Notes: generated from the sequence alone by a model not told the origin. Shown: positions 8,521-15,875, counted from the stretch's first letter. The stretch is 32,608 bases of DNA from Candidatus Bathyarchaeota archaeon (GCA_020354065.1 CP070640.1:289799-322406); one strand, 5' to 3'. Program-made: numbers and translations.

Positions 8521-8596
8521 TGGTGGACTGGGAGGGATTTGAACCCCCGACCTCTGCCATGCCAAGGCAGCATTCATACCACTGAACTACCAGCCC
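8521..8596 (-). tRNA. tRNA-Ala (anticodon GGC)
   Basis: The minus strand folds into a complete cloverleaf of 73 nt plus an encoded CCA. The acceptor stem is GGGCTGG/CCAGTCC, including the G3-U70 wobble pair that is the alanine identity element. The D stem is GTTC/GAAT, the anticodon stem CTGCC/GGCAG closes loop TTGGCAT with anticodon GGC, and the T arm has loop TTCAAAT. The discriminator is A, and the 3' CCA is encoded (8521-8523). There is no intron. A T-rich TATA-like element on the minus strand at about 8616-8630 would serve as its own promoter. Confidence 0.95.
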
Positions 8597-8689
8597 TTCC
8601 ACCAACACATGAAAAAATCACCCTAAAAACCTTCCTAAGGCCCAAGCCAATCCCTACACAACCACTTGAATAACAACACTATGATTAGG

Positions 8690-8696
8690 AAAAAAA
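8690..8696 (-). terminator. Oligo-T terminator of the 68-nt RNA
   Basis: Seven consecutive T on the minus strand follow the closing helix of the candidate RNA after three bases (ACC). This fits the T-rich terminators used by archaeal RNA polymerase and separates the RNA from tRNA-Ala downstream. Confidence 0.6.
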
Positions 8697-8699
8697 GGT

Positions 8700-8767
8700 G
8701 GACAGGGGGGAGCCCCCGCTGCCTCGTGGGGGAAACAAGCGGTCAGCCTCCCCTTTTCCTCTTGTCC
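8700..8767 (-). ncRNA. Candidate 68-nt structured small RNA, possibly pseudoknotted
   Basis: Three signals bracket one short transcript on the minus strand. A TATATATA box at 8789-8796 lies 26 nt before 8767, and the RNA ends in a closing helix followed by ACC and seven T (8690-8696). From 8767 the RNA can form P1 GGACA/TGTCC (8763-8767 with 8700-8704), P2 GGGGAG/CTCCCC (8748-8753 with 8707-8712), P3 GCTG/CAGC (8744-8747 with 8718-8721) and P4 CTTGT/ACGAG (8735-8739 with 8723-8727). The P4 loop carries CCCCC (8728-8732), which can pair with GGGGG (8713-8717) between P3 and P2, making a pseudoknot. An alternative pairing CCGCT/AGCGG competes with P3 and P4. There is no reading frame of note. 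It matches no family I know; C/D boxes and SRP or RNase P signatures are absent. Confidence 0.6.
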
Positions 8768-8807
8768 AGATTCAATCTGTATTATCGGTATATATACAGA
8801 TTCTGTA
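8767..8807 (-). promoter_or_regulatory. TATA promoter flanked by two palindromic operator-like sites
   Basis: The TATA box TATATATA is at 8789-8796. A 13-bp palindrome CAGATTCAATCTG (8767-8779) covers the predicted transcript start. A second one, TACAGATTCTGTA (8795-8807), abuts the upstream edge of the TATA box where the BRE would lie. Their centres are 28 bp apart, they share the CAGATT half-site, and a further CAGAT half-site follows at 8811. Binding at either site would block TBP/TFB or RNA polymerase, so this looks like a repressor-controlled promoter. TATATATA is itself symmetrical and could also fire rightwards. Confidence 0.55.
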
Positions 8808-8913
8808 TCACAGATCCATAACACCTTGGGGTAATCGCATTAGAAAACCCGGGAAAACCCAATCGAGAAACCTATAAGAGGCTCGCGACTTATTCCGATA
8901 CCCGGCGATTCTG

Positions 8914-9393
8914 ATGGATAAAGACGTTGCGGCCCTGAAGAAATTCACCGAGTTCGCCTTCGACAGCCTCGAGAGAACCTGCAAAGACCTCACTGAGAAG
9001 GAGACAGAGTGGAGACCCATGGAGGAGTCCAACGACATCCGCTGGATCCTCAATCACCTCTCCCGTGTATCAAACCTCAGCCTGCCCAGGATCATCATGG
9101 GCGACCAGGAGTATACCCCTGAGGGCTGGCCCAAGGACTACAGGGAGCAGACCTACTCAGCGGAGAAGCTGATGAGCGACATAAAAGCGGGGAGAGCGGC
9201 TGTGATCGAGGGCCTGGAAGGCCTGACCTCTGAGGATCTAGCTGAGGAGATCCCCCTATGGGGAGGAACCCGGCAGCGCCAGTTCGCGCTCAACGCCTAC
9301 CTGGCGGAGATCGTCAACCATAAGGGCCAGATAGCGATGCTCCGAGGCAGCATCAAGAGGCGTAGGGAGAAGAACGAGCACTTCCTCGTCTAG
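8914..9393 (+). CDS. DinB-like four-helix-bundle protein
   Basis: This is a 159-residue protein with the DinB/DUF664 pattern: an N-terminal helix with SLERTCKDLTEKE, the RWILNHLSRV segment containing the first metal-ligand His (His48), and a C-terminal helix with AEIVNHKGQIAMLRG. Family members bind a divalent metal through a His triad and include thiol-dependent S-transferases (for example bacillithiol and mycothiol enzymes). Here His48 and His136 are present, but the usual third His, four residues before the last, is replaced, so metal binding may be altered. A TATA element CCTATAAGAG at about 8871-8880 gives a short leader before the ATG at 8914. Confidence 0.8.
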   Translation: MDKDVAALKKFTEFAFDSLERTCKDLTEKETEWRPMEESNDIRWILNHLSRVSNLSLPRIIMGDQEYTPEGWPKDYREQTYSAEKLMSDIKAGRAAVIEGLEGLTSEDLAEEIPLWGGTRQRQFALNAYLAEIVNHKGQIAMLRGSIKRRREKNEHFLV

Positions 9394-9398
9394 ACCCC

Positions 9399-9404
9399 TT
9401 TTTT
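9399..9404 (+). terminator. T-run terminator after the DinB-like gene
   Basis: CCCC followed by six T lies immediately after the stop at 9393. Archaeal RNA polymerase commonly terminates at such oligo-T tracts. Confidence 0.4.
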
Positions 9405-9449
9405 CCACAATTGTTGAAGAGACCCGCGACCTAATTAGCAAGAAGGAAC

Positions 9450-9905
9450 TTGGTTCTCAGAGACATGAAGCTCGCAGACAGATTCACAGCAAGGGGACAC
9501 CCCAGCATCCGATCCACTCACGAGACCACCCTGATGGTCACAAGGGACATGGACCTAACCCTAAGAGGCGATTGTATAGTAGCCATCGAAGCAGAGAAGG
9601 GCCTGAAGGATCTCGACCCACCCCTCAAAGAACTGATCCGGAATACGGAAACCAGTGTCAGCATTCTCATAGAGGCAGGGGGCTCCAGTTTCAGAGTATC
9701 CGGAAAAGGCGACCCCAGGCTACCCTTGAGCCATCCCTCAGAAATGGTGATCAGGAAGAGCGGCTACGTCTGTGACCGGACACTGATGGTTAGAGCGGAC
9801 AAGGCTGCAAAGGAGGTTCCCCGCGAGTTCGTAGACCTTCTAAAAGACCACGAACGAGTCATAAAAGTAACGATATCAGCCGAACTTGTGACACAAAAAC
9901 GATAA
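9450..9905 (+). CDS. DUF371 family archaeal protein
   Basis: The 151-residue product carries the DUF371 pattern: FTARGHPSIRSTHETTLMVT near the N-terminus, LTLRGDCIVAIEAEKGL in the middle and a conserved C-terminal sheet region (SHPSEMVIRKSGYVCDRTLM). The family is small, largely archaeal and of unknown function; it is predicted to be a cytoplasmic beta-rich protein. The frame opens at a TTG at 9450; an in-frame ATG at 9465 gives a 146-residue product and is equally plausible. The T-run at 9399-9404 separates it from the DinB-like gene, so it probably has its own promoter. Confidence 0.82.
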   Translation: MVLRDMKLADRFTARGHPSIRSTHETTLMVTRDMDLTLRGDCIVAIEAEKGLKDLDPPLKELIRNTETSVSILIEAGGSSFRVSGKGDPRLPLSHPSEMVIRKSGYVCDRTLMVRADKAAKEVPREFVDLLKDHERVIKVTISAELVTQKR

Positions 9906-9970
9906 ATGGGTAGGAAAATACGGTTCTGAAAGATGTTATGTGACACCTAGAGGACACAGGCAAAAGAAAC

Positions 9971-9980
9971 GGTTAAATAC
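9971..9980 (+). promoter_or_regulatory. TATA element of the fae-hps gene
   Basis: GGTTAAATAC lies with its centre about 35 nt before the ATG at 10011, giving a predicted transcript start near 10002 and a very short leader (AGGGATTCTA). No clear palindromic operator was seen within 30 bp. Confidence 0.5.
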
Positions 9981-10010
9981 TCATCCCAAAACAAATAGAC
10001 AGGGATTCTA

Positions 10011-11357
10011 ATGAGCGATGACAAGGGCCTTGTGAGGGCACCGGGCAGGATCACCCAACAGCAGTACAGGTTCATCGAGGGCCTCGTAGAGCAGGGACGC
10101 TTCAGCTCCATGAGCGAGGCTGTGAGGGCCGCCATAGACAGCTTCGGCATGAGGAGCACCCACAATGGGGGAGCATTCCTCATAGGGGAGGCTTTGGTGG
10201 GGGAGGGAGACGAGGTCGCACACATCGATCTCATGATCGGTGACAAGCAGGGACCCGTCGGTTTATCCTTCGCCCAGTCCCTGAGCAACCTTACAGCCGG
10301 GCACACCCCCCTACTCGCCGTCATCAGACCGAACCTGCCACCGAAACCCCACACCGTCATCGTCCCCAAAGTCACAGTTAAGAACATGCAGGACGCCGGA
10401 AAGATCTTCGGACCCGCTCAGTCAGCGGTCGCGAAGGCCGTGGCCGACGCAGTGGAGGACGGGATAATCCCGAGGGCTATCATCGACGACTGGGTCGTCA
10501 TCGTCAGCGTCTTCATCCACCCGAAGGCTCGCGACGAGCGCAAGATCTGGCACTACAACTACAGCGCCACAAAGCTCGCCCTGAGCAGGGCCCTCCAGTC
10601 ATATCCACCCTGGGAGAAGATCATGTACGACAAGGACAGGGCCAGGCATCCGTTGATGGGCTTCAGGGCCCCGAGGCTCTGGCGGCCGCCATACCTCCAG
10701 ATCGCCCTGGACAACCCGAACATCGAGATGATCAAGAGGGTCATCCAGCAGGTCCCCAAGAGCGACAACATCCTCCTGGAGGCGGGTACCCCCCTCCTCA
10801 AGAGGTACGGGGTCGGCGTCATCCGCTCGCTCAGGGAGGCCAGGAGCGACAGTTTCATCATCGCCGACCTGAAGACTATGGACGTGGGCAAGGTGGAGGT
10901 GGACATGGCCTTCGACGAGACCGCCGACGCAGTCTGCTGCGCAGGGGCAGCCTCATCGGCAACGATCGACGAATTCGTCTACGAAGCGAGAAGGCTTGGC
11001 ATATACTCCTTCGTAGACCTGATGGAGGTTGGCGACCCCCTCACCAAGCTCAAATCCCTTAAGAGGTTGCCTGACATCGTCATCCTCCACAGGGCGATCG
11101 ACGTGGAGCAGCGGGGCGGCGAGGTCAGGTGGGGGTATATAGCTGATATCAAAGAGGCGTTCAAGGACAAGAAGCTGCTCATCGCCGTGGCAGGCGGCAT
11201 CAGGCCCAACACCGCCCAGTTCGCTCTGGATGCCGGGGCGGACATACTGATCGTCGGTCGGTACATCACTCAGTCCAGGGATGTGGAGCGATCGGTCAGA
11301 GAGTTCCTCCCGCTGCTGAGAGGGGACATCGACCTCTTCCGGGTCCACGTCGAGTAG
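10011..11357 (+). CDS. fae-hps: Ribbon-helix-helix / formaldehyde-activating enzyme / 3-hexulose-6-phosphate synthase fusion
   Basis: The 448-residue protein has three parts. Residues 12-46 ([20 protein letters not shown], then [13 protein letters not shown]) have the pattern of a ribbon-helix-helix DNA-binding domain. Residues 54-215 are Fae, with catalytic His71 in [14 protein letters not shown] and the conserved [19 protein letters not shown] segment. Residues 226-440 are Hps, a (beta/alpha)8 barrel with LQIALD, the catalytic DLKTMD (D-x-K-x-x-D) motif and a GG-IRP phosphate-binding region. Fae condenses formaldehyde with tetrahydromethanopterin. Hps interconverts ribulose 5-phosphate plus formaldehyde with hexulose 6-phosphate, which in archaea makes pentoses and releases formaldehyde for Fae to capture. 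The hexulose-phosphate isomerase is not nearby. The enzyme fusion is known in archaea; the N-terminal RHH-like extension is the odd feature. Confidence 0.93.
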   Translation: MSDDKGLVRAPGRITQQQYRFIEGLVEQGRFSSMSEAVRAAIDSFGMRSTHNGGAFLIGEALVGEGDEVAHIDLMIGDKQGPVGLSFAQSLSNLTAGHTPLLAVIRPNLPPKPHTVIVPKVTVKNMQDAGKIFGPAQSAVAKAVADAVEDGIIPRAIIDDWVVIVSVFIHPKARDERKIWHYNYSATKLALSRALQSYPPWEKIMYDKDRARHPLMGFRAPRLWRPPYLQIALDNPNIEMIKRVIQQVPKSDNILLEAGTPLLKRYGVGVIRSLREARSDSFIIADLKTMDVGKVEVDMAFDETADAVCCAGAASSATIDEFVYEARRLGIYSFVDLMEVGDPLTKLKSLKRLPDIVILHRAIDVEQRGGEVRWGYIADIKEAFKDKKLLIAVAGGIRPNTAQFALDAGADILIVGRYITQSRDVERSVREFLPLLRGDIDLFRVHVE

Positions 11358-11370
11358 GCGCCGGGCAAGG

Positions 11371-11380
11371 TACATATATC
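11371..11380 (+). promoter_or_regulatory. TATA element of the transglutaminase-like gene
   Basis: ACATATATCC starts 14 nt after the fae-hps stop and would direct a start near 11400, close to the TTG at 11411. It indicates that the next gene has its own promoter rather than relying on read-through. Confidence 0.45.
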
Positions 11381-11410
11381 CCCTCTCCACCTATCCAATG
11401 AGTCCCTAGA

Positions 11411-12517
11411 TTGAGATCGAAGCCACTCGCCACAGTTTTCCTCATCCTGCTGCTCACGGGAGCGGCTCCCAGGGCAATCTGCGCCAGGGAGCAGTTCATC
11501 TTCAGGTCCACGATCAGACTCCAGAACCGAGGCGAGGAGGCATACATTATCACTAGAGAAGACTCCACACTCCACATCTTCCCCGACACCACGTGGCAGA
11601 CGGTCAGCTTTCGTAATGCGAGCCACGGCATCAGGGAGGAGTACACGGACATTGACGGTAACCGAGTGGGCGTCATCGACCTCCCTTCGTCCATTCCACC
11701 GGGTGAAACCCTTGTCTTCTCCATAGAGTATATCATAGCCTCAGAGGATAGGCCCCGTGAAGAGATCAACACCGCCGAGGCCTGGGAGATCACAGATATC
11801 CCATTGGAGCTTGTGGAGAGGTACAACTCCGAGACAGAGACGTTCAGGAGGAACGAGGAGATTGAGGCTCTCGCTCGCGAGCTCGCCGAGGGGGAATCGA
11901 CGGTCTTGGGAGTGGTCACAAGCATTCTCGGCTGGATCGTGAGTAACGTGACCTACTGCAGCTTCGAGGTGCCCCTCTACCCGGACGAGACCCTCGAGGA
12001 CCTCCAGGGCGACTGCGATGATCAGGCCATCCTCTTCATCTCCATGCTCCGCTCCGTGGATATACCAGCCATTCTCCAAATCGGAGTGGTCTTCAGCGAG
12101 AGCATCTCCAGCGAAAAAGACACCTTGCAGGGCCACCTTACCTATAGGCAGGAGGGCGTGGGCTGGCACGGATGGGCCATGGTCTACATCCCACCCTGGG
12201 GCTGGGTCCCCGTAGATCTCACACTGACGAGCTCTAGAGACCCGTTGGAGATGATCCTCCAGGCTCCGGAGTACGAGAGCTTCATAGTCCCAGCCTTCAA
12301 CGTCTCCAGGCAGGCCTACATCGGCGAGAGCCGGGTAAGCAGGGAGCTGCTACTGGTAAGCGACCTCTACATAACCGTCTCGGACATCGTACTCGAAGAT
12401 TCGATGGCACCAGGATTCACGAACATCCTTTACATAGGCATCGGCCTCGCCGCGGGGACGGTCATAGTGTTCTCCATCATGTTCGTGCGCAGGCGAAGAG
12501 CCATAATGTGGGACTGA
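11411..12517 (+). CDS. Membrane-anchored transglutaminase-like protein
   Basis: The 368-residue protein begins with a signal sequence (PLATVFLILLLTGAAPRAIC, residues 5-24), so most of it lies outside the membrane. A beta-rich region covers about 28-125. The transglutaminase-like core follows with its Cys-His-Asp triad visible: Cys202 in LQGDCDDQAIL, His253 in GVGWHGWAMVYI and Asp269 in WGWVPVDLTL. A single transmembrane helix at about 335-357 and a basic cytoplasmic tail (RRRRAIMWD) end the protein. Such archaeal proteins are presumed to be cell-surface peptidases or cross-linking enzymes; the substrate is unknown. The start is a TTG at 11411, because the nearby ATG at 11398 is out of frame and closed after three codons. 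Confidence 0.85.
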   Translation: MRSKPLATVFLILLLTGAAPRAICAREQFIFRSTIRLQNRGEEAYIITREDSTLHIFPDTTWQTVSFRNASHGIREEYTDIDGNRVGVIDLPSSIPPGETLVFSIEYIIASEDRPREEINTAEAWEITDIPLELVERYNSETETFRRNEEIEALARELAEGESTVLGVVTSILGWIVSNVTYCSFEVPLYPDETLEDLQGDCDDQAILFISMLRSVDIPAILQIGVVFSESISSEKDTLQGHLTYRQEGVGWHGWAMVYIPPWGWVPVDLTLTSSRDPLEMILQAPEYESFIVPAFNVSRQAYIGESRVSRELLLVSDLYITVSDIVLEDSMAPGFTNILYIGIGLAAGTVIVFSIMFVRRRRAIMWD

Positions 12518-12676
12518 CGGATGTCGAGTTCAGCTTGGGAGAATGCATCCGATTTTGTAATTCGAGAAGCCTTTGATTAACTCCGAAAAAAGCATGTTCA
12601 ATGTAAGCTTCAAACATCACACACCAACCAATATTAAATTGTAAGGATTACTTCACAATCGAAGCTGAATAGCCTC

Positions 12677-13240
12677 ATGATAATCCAGCTCAGAGAGAGA
12701 TACCGAGACCTCGTCCATCCCCTCAGCCGCCTGGAGATCTTCTTCCCGGGGGCGAAGGTGAGGCTGGAGTATCTGGATCTAAGCAGACAGGATAAGAAAG
12801 GAGCTTTCAGGGTCCACCCCCGCCTCCCTGCGCTGCAGATCTGGCCAGACATGGAGTCTGGAGAACGCCTGCTAAGGTCGATGGGGAGGACGGAGGAGGA
12901 GTTCCTCAACAGGATCAGGATTCAGGAGCAACTGCGGGAGGCCAGGGAGGCAATAATGCAAGCCCGCGCCCGGGGTAGACCCCCCAGTCAGGAAGATTGG
13001 AAGCTGGTACAAGAGACCCGGCTCCGACCCCTGAAGCCAGGCCGATCCAGCAACACAGAGCTCGAAGGCAGGGTTCTCAAGCTCAAAGAAATAGAGTCGG
13101 CCGTCGTACAAGAGAGAAGGGATCTACTGAGAATGCGGGGAGTCCTCCCGACAGAAGCGGTTGAGATCCCGTTGAAGCCCGATGCACCCACTATGCTCAG
13201 GCCGTCGATACAAGTCAAACTCCGGGTCCAGTTTCTCTAG
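12677..13240 (+). CDS. Uncharacterised basic protein
   Basis: This is a 187-residue protein that I do not recognise. It starts MIIQLRERYRDLVHPLSRLE, is rich in Arg and Glu, and has a probable coiled-coil or helical middle (about 75-105, EEEFLNRIRIQEQLREAREA) and another helical run at 125-150. The ending (PTMLRPSIQVKLRVQFL) could be an exposed C-terminal strand. A TATA-like CAATATTAAATT at 12630-12641 lies about 40 nt before the ATG at 12677, which supports transcription. It converges with the next gene, with only 35 bp between the stops. Confidence 0.55.
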   Translation: MIIQLRERYRDLVHPLSRLEIFFPGAKVRLEYLDLSRQDKKGAFRVHPRLPALQIWPDMESGERLLRSMGRTEEEFLNRIRIQEQLREAREAIMQARARGRPPSQEDWKLVQETRLRPLKPGRSSNTELEGRVLKLKEIESAVVQERRDLLRMRGVLPTEAVEIPLKPDAPTMLRPSIQVKLRVQFL

Positions 13241-13275
13241 ATAGAGAGGAGACTGGACAACTGCGATTTGGCAGC

Positions 13276-13680
13276 TCAGGGATTCGACGATCTGACCATC
13301 CGGGCGCCCGGGCTATCCATCGAGATCCCGAGTTCGGCCTCCAACCTCGTCTTCTCTATCGAGAAAGTCCGGAAGCCTTCCAAAGTCTCTTTGATGAAGG
13401 CTATGTCGAAGAGTTTCTCAAGCTCGGAGTAAGTGAACCTGAATTGGTTGAACTGCGGTGAGCTCTCAAGGTCGACGAATACGATCTTGTTCTCGGACCA
13501 GTACTGTTCGTCGAGCTCGTTCCTCAGGCCCTGGGTGAAGTTCTGCATGTTGGCCCAGACCCTCTGGAGGATATCCCTTTTGGACTGTAACTCCTGGGTT
13601 ATCTTCCTGAGCCTGATTAGTTTAATGGTCTCCTCGTCGATGGACATGGATCGGTGCTCCTCGATACTCCACTCGACCAA
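13276..13680 (-). CDS. Uncharacterised helical protein
   Basis: This is a 134-residue protein with no family recognised. It begins at a TTG at 13680 (MVEWSIEEHRSMSIDEETIK) and is predicted to be mostly helical, with a likely coiled-coil between residues 20 and 60. No cysteine cluster, nucleotide-binding motif or membrane segment is visible. A TATA-like GATACAAAATCC on the minus strand near 13702-13713 is placed for a leaderless start. It converges with the gene at 12677-13240; whether the two unknown proteins work together cannot be told from sequence. Confidence 0.6.
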   Translation of the reverse strand: MVEWSIEEHRSMSIDEETIKLIRLRKITQELQSKRDILQRVWANMQNFTQGLRNELDEQYWSENKIVFVDLESSPQFNQFRFTYSELEKLFDIAFIKETLEGFRTFSIEKTRLEAELGISMDSPGARMVRSSNP

Positions 13681-13907
13681 GAATCCTAAATAGAAATAGG
13701 GATTTTGTATCTGTATCCCATACCAGTTTCACGTGTCATCAATACGTGTGAAAGCTCCTAATTCTGGGTCCATGTCTCTAAACAGTGTCCTGAATGAGTT
13801 AATGGCATCCAGAAGCACAGAAAGATCTACAATCTCTAGGAAGGAATTACTGGCTTCTCAGAAGTTTTTTCGTAGTCATGAAAAAGGGTGGGCTGTAAAG
13901 GGAACAC

Positions 13908-14783
13908 CTAAAGATAGGAGGGAAACAGCGGGCTGAACCCGGCTTTCTTCGCGTAGTTCACGGCTTCGATCTGCTCCTCTTCGCCCATGACAGTGAATTT
14001 TTCGGCAGTTTCTAGGACCATCTCCCAGAGCCTCACATCGCATGGGAGGGAGTATGTCACGACCGCCTCTTGAGACAGGGTGTACCTGACGCCAAGCTCT
14101 ATGTCTCGGAGATCGTCTGAGGGGTGATACCAGGTCCCATACCTTCTCTCACCTTTCCATCTACCCCTGGAGATGGCCTTGATAGCTGTCACCGAGACGC
14201 CTCTCTCCGCCGCCTCTTTGAGGACCGGCCTGAAGTCGTTCTGAGGTTGCAAGCCCGCCATGCTGCAAAGGCTGACAGTCAGTAGGACGGAGTCGAAGTC
14301 GAAGCGCTCCAAGGCCTCCCTAAGGATCCTCATGTCCTCGTGCCCAGTGACCCCCAGGTACCTGATGAGGCCCGTATCGCGCGCCTCTTCGAGGGCCTCG
14401 ATGGCTCCACCCACGCCGAGTGCTTGATCCAGCTCCTCTCTTGTCCCGATGCCGTGAAGCTGGTAGAGGTCGAAGCCCTCGATCCCCATCCTGCCAAGGC
14501 TCCCGTGGAGCTCCCTCCACGCGCCCTCCCGCGTCCTCTCCCTCGTCTTCTCAGCGATGAAGAAGGCGTTCCTCATCTTCTGTACCCACGGAGCGAGCCT
14601 GAGCTCAGCCTCCCCGTAGGAGGGGGCGGTGTCGATCATGTTCACCCCGTGACTCAAAGCGAGCTCAACGGCCTCGTCAGCCTCCTCCTGGCTGATGCGG
14701 CCGACCCCGCAACCGCCCAGGGTGATGATCGTGGCATCATAGCCCATCCGCCCGAGGCGTCTTTTCAACAGCAAAACTTTCAC
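13908..14783 (-). CDS. Aldo/keto reductase family protein
   Basis: This is an NAD(P)H-dependent oxidoreductase with a TIM-barrel fold. The catalytic tetrad is recognisable: Asp and Tyr in NMIDTAPSYGEAELRL, Lys in FFIAEKTRERT and His in FDLYQLHGIG. The protein then follows the usual scheme (GLIRYLGVTGHEDMRILREA). The barrel starts close to the N-terminus. The frame opens at a TTG at 14795, but the predicted transcript start from the TATA box at 14810-14822 is near 14789, so the GTG at 14783 (chosen here) or the TTG at 14774, which has AGGTGA in front, is preferred. The substrate is unknown; the last 60 residues carry no ferredoxin-type cysteines, unlike some archaeal aldo/keto reductases. Confidence 0.87.
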   Translation of the reverse strand: MKVLLLKRRLGRMGYDATIITLGGCGVGRISQEEADEAVELALSHGVNMIDTAPSYGEAELRLAPWVQKMRNAFFIAEKTRERTREGAWRELHGSLGRMGIEGFDLYQLHGIGTREELDQALGVGGAIEALEEARDTGLIRYLGVTGHEDMRILREALERFDFDSVLLTVSLCSMAGLQPQNDFRPVLKEAAERGVSVTAIKAISRGRWKGERRYGTWYHPSDDLRDIELGVRYTLSQEAVVTYSLPCDVRLWEMVLETAEKFTVMGEEEQIEAVNYAKKAGFSPLFPSYL

Positions 14784-14807
14784 CTGAGGAGTCAAAACAG
14801 CTAGTGT

Positions 14808-14822
14808 TGCTTAAATATATAG
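14808..14822. promoter_or_regulatory. TATA-rich element between the aldo/keto reductase gene and the 14.9 kb remnant
   Basis: The sequence TGCTTAAATATATAG reads as a good TATA box on both strands. Leftwards it lies about 26 nt from 14789, just before the reductase start. Rightwards it lies 26-27 nt from an ATG at 14843, which opens only 12 codons before TAA in the frame of the decayed antiporter-like segment. Confidence 0.45.
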
Positions 14823-14842
14823 GAGCTTATCGGGCTCTTCGA

Positions 14843-15122
14843 ATGGTGAGGGCGGAACCCGAGGGTGTTAATGCCTTCTAAAAAATTGGATACATACGAA
14901 GCTGGGTACGGATTCCCTATTCCAGCGCTGCTTTAACCAGTCCTTTCGCATCTGGAAAAAAGGTCATCCGGAGTATTGATCGTGACTCCCTCCCTGAGAG
15001 CTTCCCGCTGCTCATCTCATCAATCCTGTTCCTCTGCTGCGTGAGTGGCTTGATCTACACAAAGACGAAGGTACCTGACATCCTCTGGCTGTTAGGCTCC
15101 GGCTATTCCTGCGTGAGCCTGT
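14843..15122 (+). pseudogene. Probable remnant of a cation:proton antiporter N-terminus
   Basis: From the ATG at 14843 the frame is broken by TAA at 14879, then stays open to a TAG at 15120-15122. Its last 55 codons include a hydrophobic segment, FPLLISSILFLCCVSGLIYT, followed by KTKVPDILWLLGSG. This resembles the first membrane helix and the conserved (K/R)xxxPD/E(I/V)L(W)LLxxG turn of CPA-family Na+/H+ antiporters. It then stops just inside the 3' end of the COG1709-like gene. The rest of a transporter is absent. A rightward TATA box sits upstream. The evidence is a short motif match only; it could be coincidence. Confidence 0.33.
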
Positions 15123-15834
15123 AGACTCCGAGAAGAGCCGCCACCACATCGTCCTGGGTGGGGAGCTTGGAGACAGCGAGGGGGATGCCCTCGTTCCGGG
15201 CAAGGCTCACCGCGAGGGGATCGATCATCCCGACGATCCCATGGAGAACAATTATTCTGGGCTTGAAGGGGCTGATCTTCACGGCGATCATGGGCGACCT
15301 CCCCCTGCTCACCCCGACGAAGACGAGGGCCCTCTCGCTCGTGGTCCCGAAGATCCTGTAGAAGTCGAGGCCCGAGAGGGTCTGGATGGCTCTCAGGCTA
15401 TCGATGATGGTGTAGCCGTAGACCTCCTGGTCGAAAGCCTCCTCCCCAATCAGAACCTCGCACTGGAGGGCCTTACACATCTCCCCGATGGTGGTGGGCG
15501 TCACGAACTCCCGCATATCGAGAAAGACATCTTCGGGCGCCAGCATGATCCTGGCCATCTGCTGGATGTAGCGTCCGCCTCTCCTCTCTTCGATCTTGAG
15601 GAGGGCCTCTACGAATCGTTTGATGAAGTTACTCCCGGGGGAGCGGCGGCGCCCCGTCTCGTAGTCGCTGACCACGGAGGGCGAGAGCTCGAGCTCTTGG
15701 GCGACTTCGACCTGGCTGACCTGGAGGAGGGAGCGCCACTTCCTCATGGTCGCGCCCGGGCTGGCGGAGAGCACAATCTCACCGGCGATCCTCCTCGCCA
15801 GCATGTCCTGGATGGAGTCGTTGAAGGTCATCAA
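15103..15834 (-). CDS. Archaeal HTH regulator of the COG1709 type
   Basis: This is a 243-residue DNA-binding protein. A helix-turn-helix of the XRE/lambda-repressor class occupies about residues 28-75: MRKWRSLLQVSQVEVAQELE then LSPSVVSDYETGRRRSPGSN. A conserved C-terminal alpha/beta domain follows (IIDSLRAIQTLSGLDFYRIF, and ...ALVFVGVSRGRSPMIAVKIS), as in the COG1709 predicted transcriptional regulators of archaea. A TATA element TTTTTAAATC (minus strand, about 15854-15863) is about 25 nt before the ATG at 15834, so the mRNA should be leaderless. The gene is head-to-tail with porB but its own promoter separates them. Its target is unknown; control of the adjacent por operon is only a guess from proximity. 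Confidence 0.85.
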   Translation of the reverse strand: MMTFNDSIQDMLARRIAGEIVLSASPGATMRKWRSLLQVSQVEVAQELELSPSVVSDYETGRRRSPGSNFIKRFVEALLKIEERRGGRYIQQMARIMLAPEDVFLDMREFVTPTTIGEMCKALQCEVLIGEEAFDQEVYGYTIIDSLRAIQTLSGLDFYRIFGTTSERALVFVGVSRGRSPMIAVKISPFKPRIIVLHGIVGMIDPLAVSLARNEGIPLAVSKLPTQDDVVAALLGVYRLTQE

Positions 15835-15875
15835 GGAGAGAAGGGTTTAATGTAGATTTAAAAATGGGGGGAGAT

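Noticed and set aside
8521-8600. tRNA-Gly or tRNA-Val assignment
   Set aside because: The anticodon loop TTGGCAT gives GGC, and the G3-U70 pair is diagnostic for alanine.
13733-13936. 67-aa plus-strand frame upstream of the aldo/keto reductase terminus
   Set aside because: Ser/Arg/Lys-rich shadow composition, no SD, and it runs into the 3' end of the reductase gene. A minus-strand segment at 13729-13857 (reading VDLSVLLDAINSFRTLFRDM) is open but has no start codon and may be a small relic.
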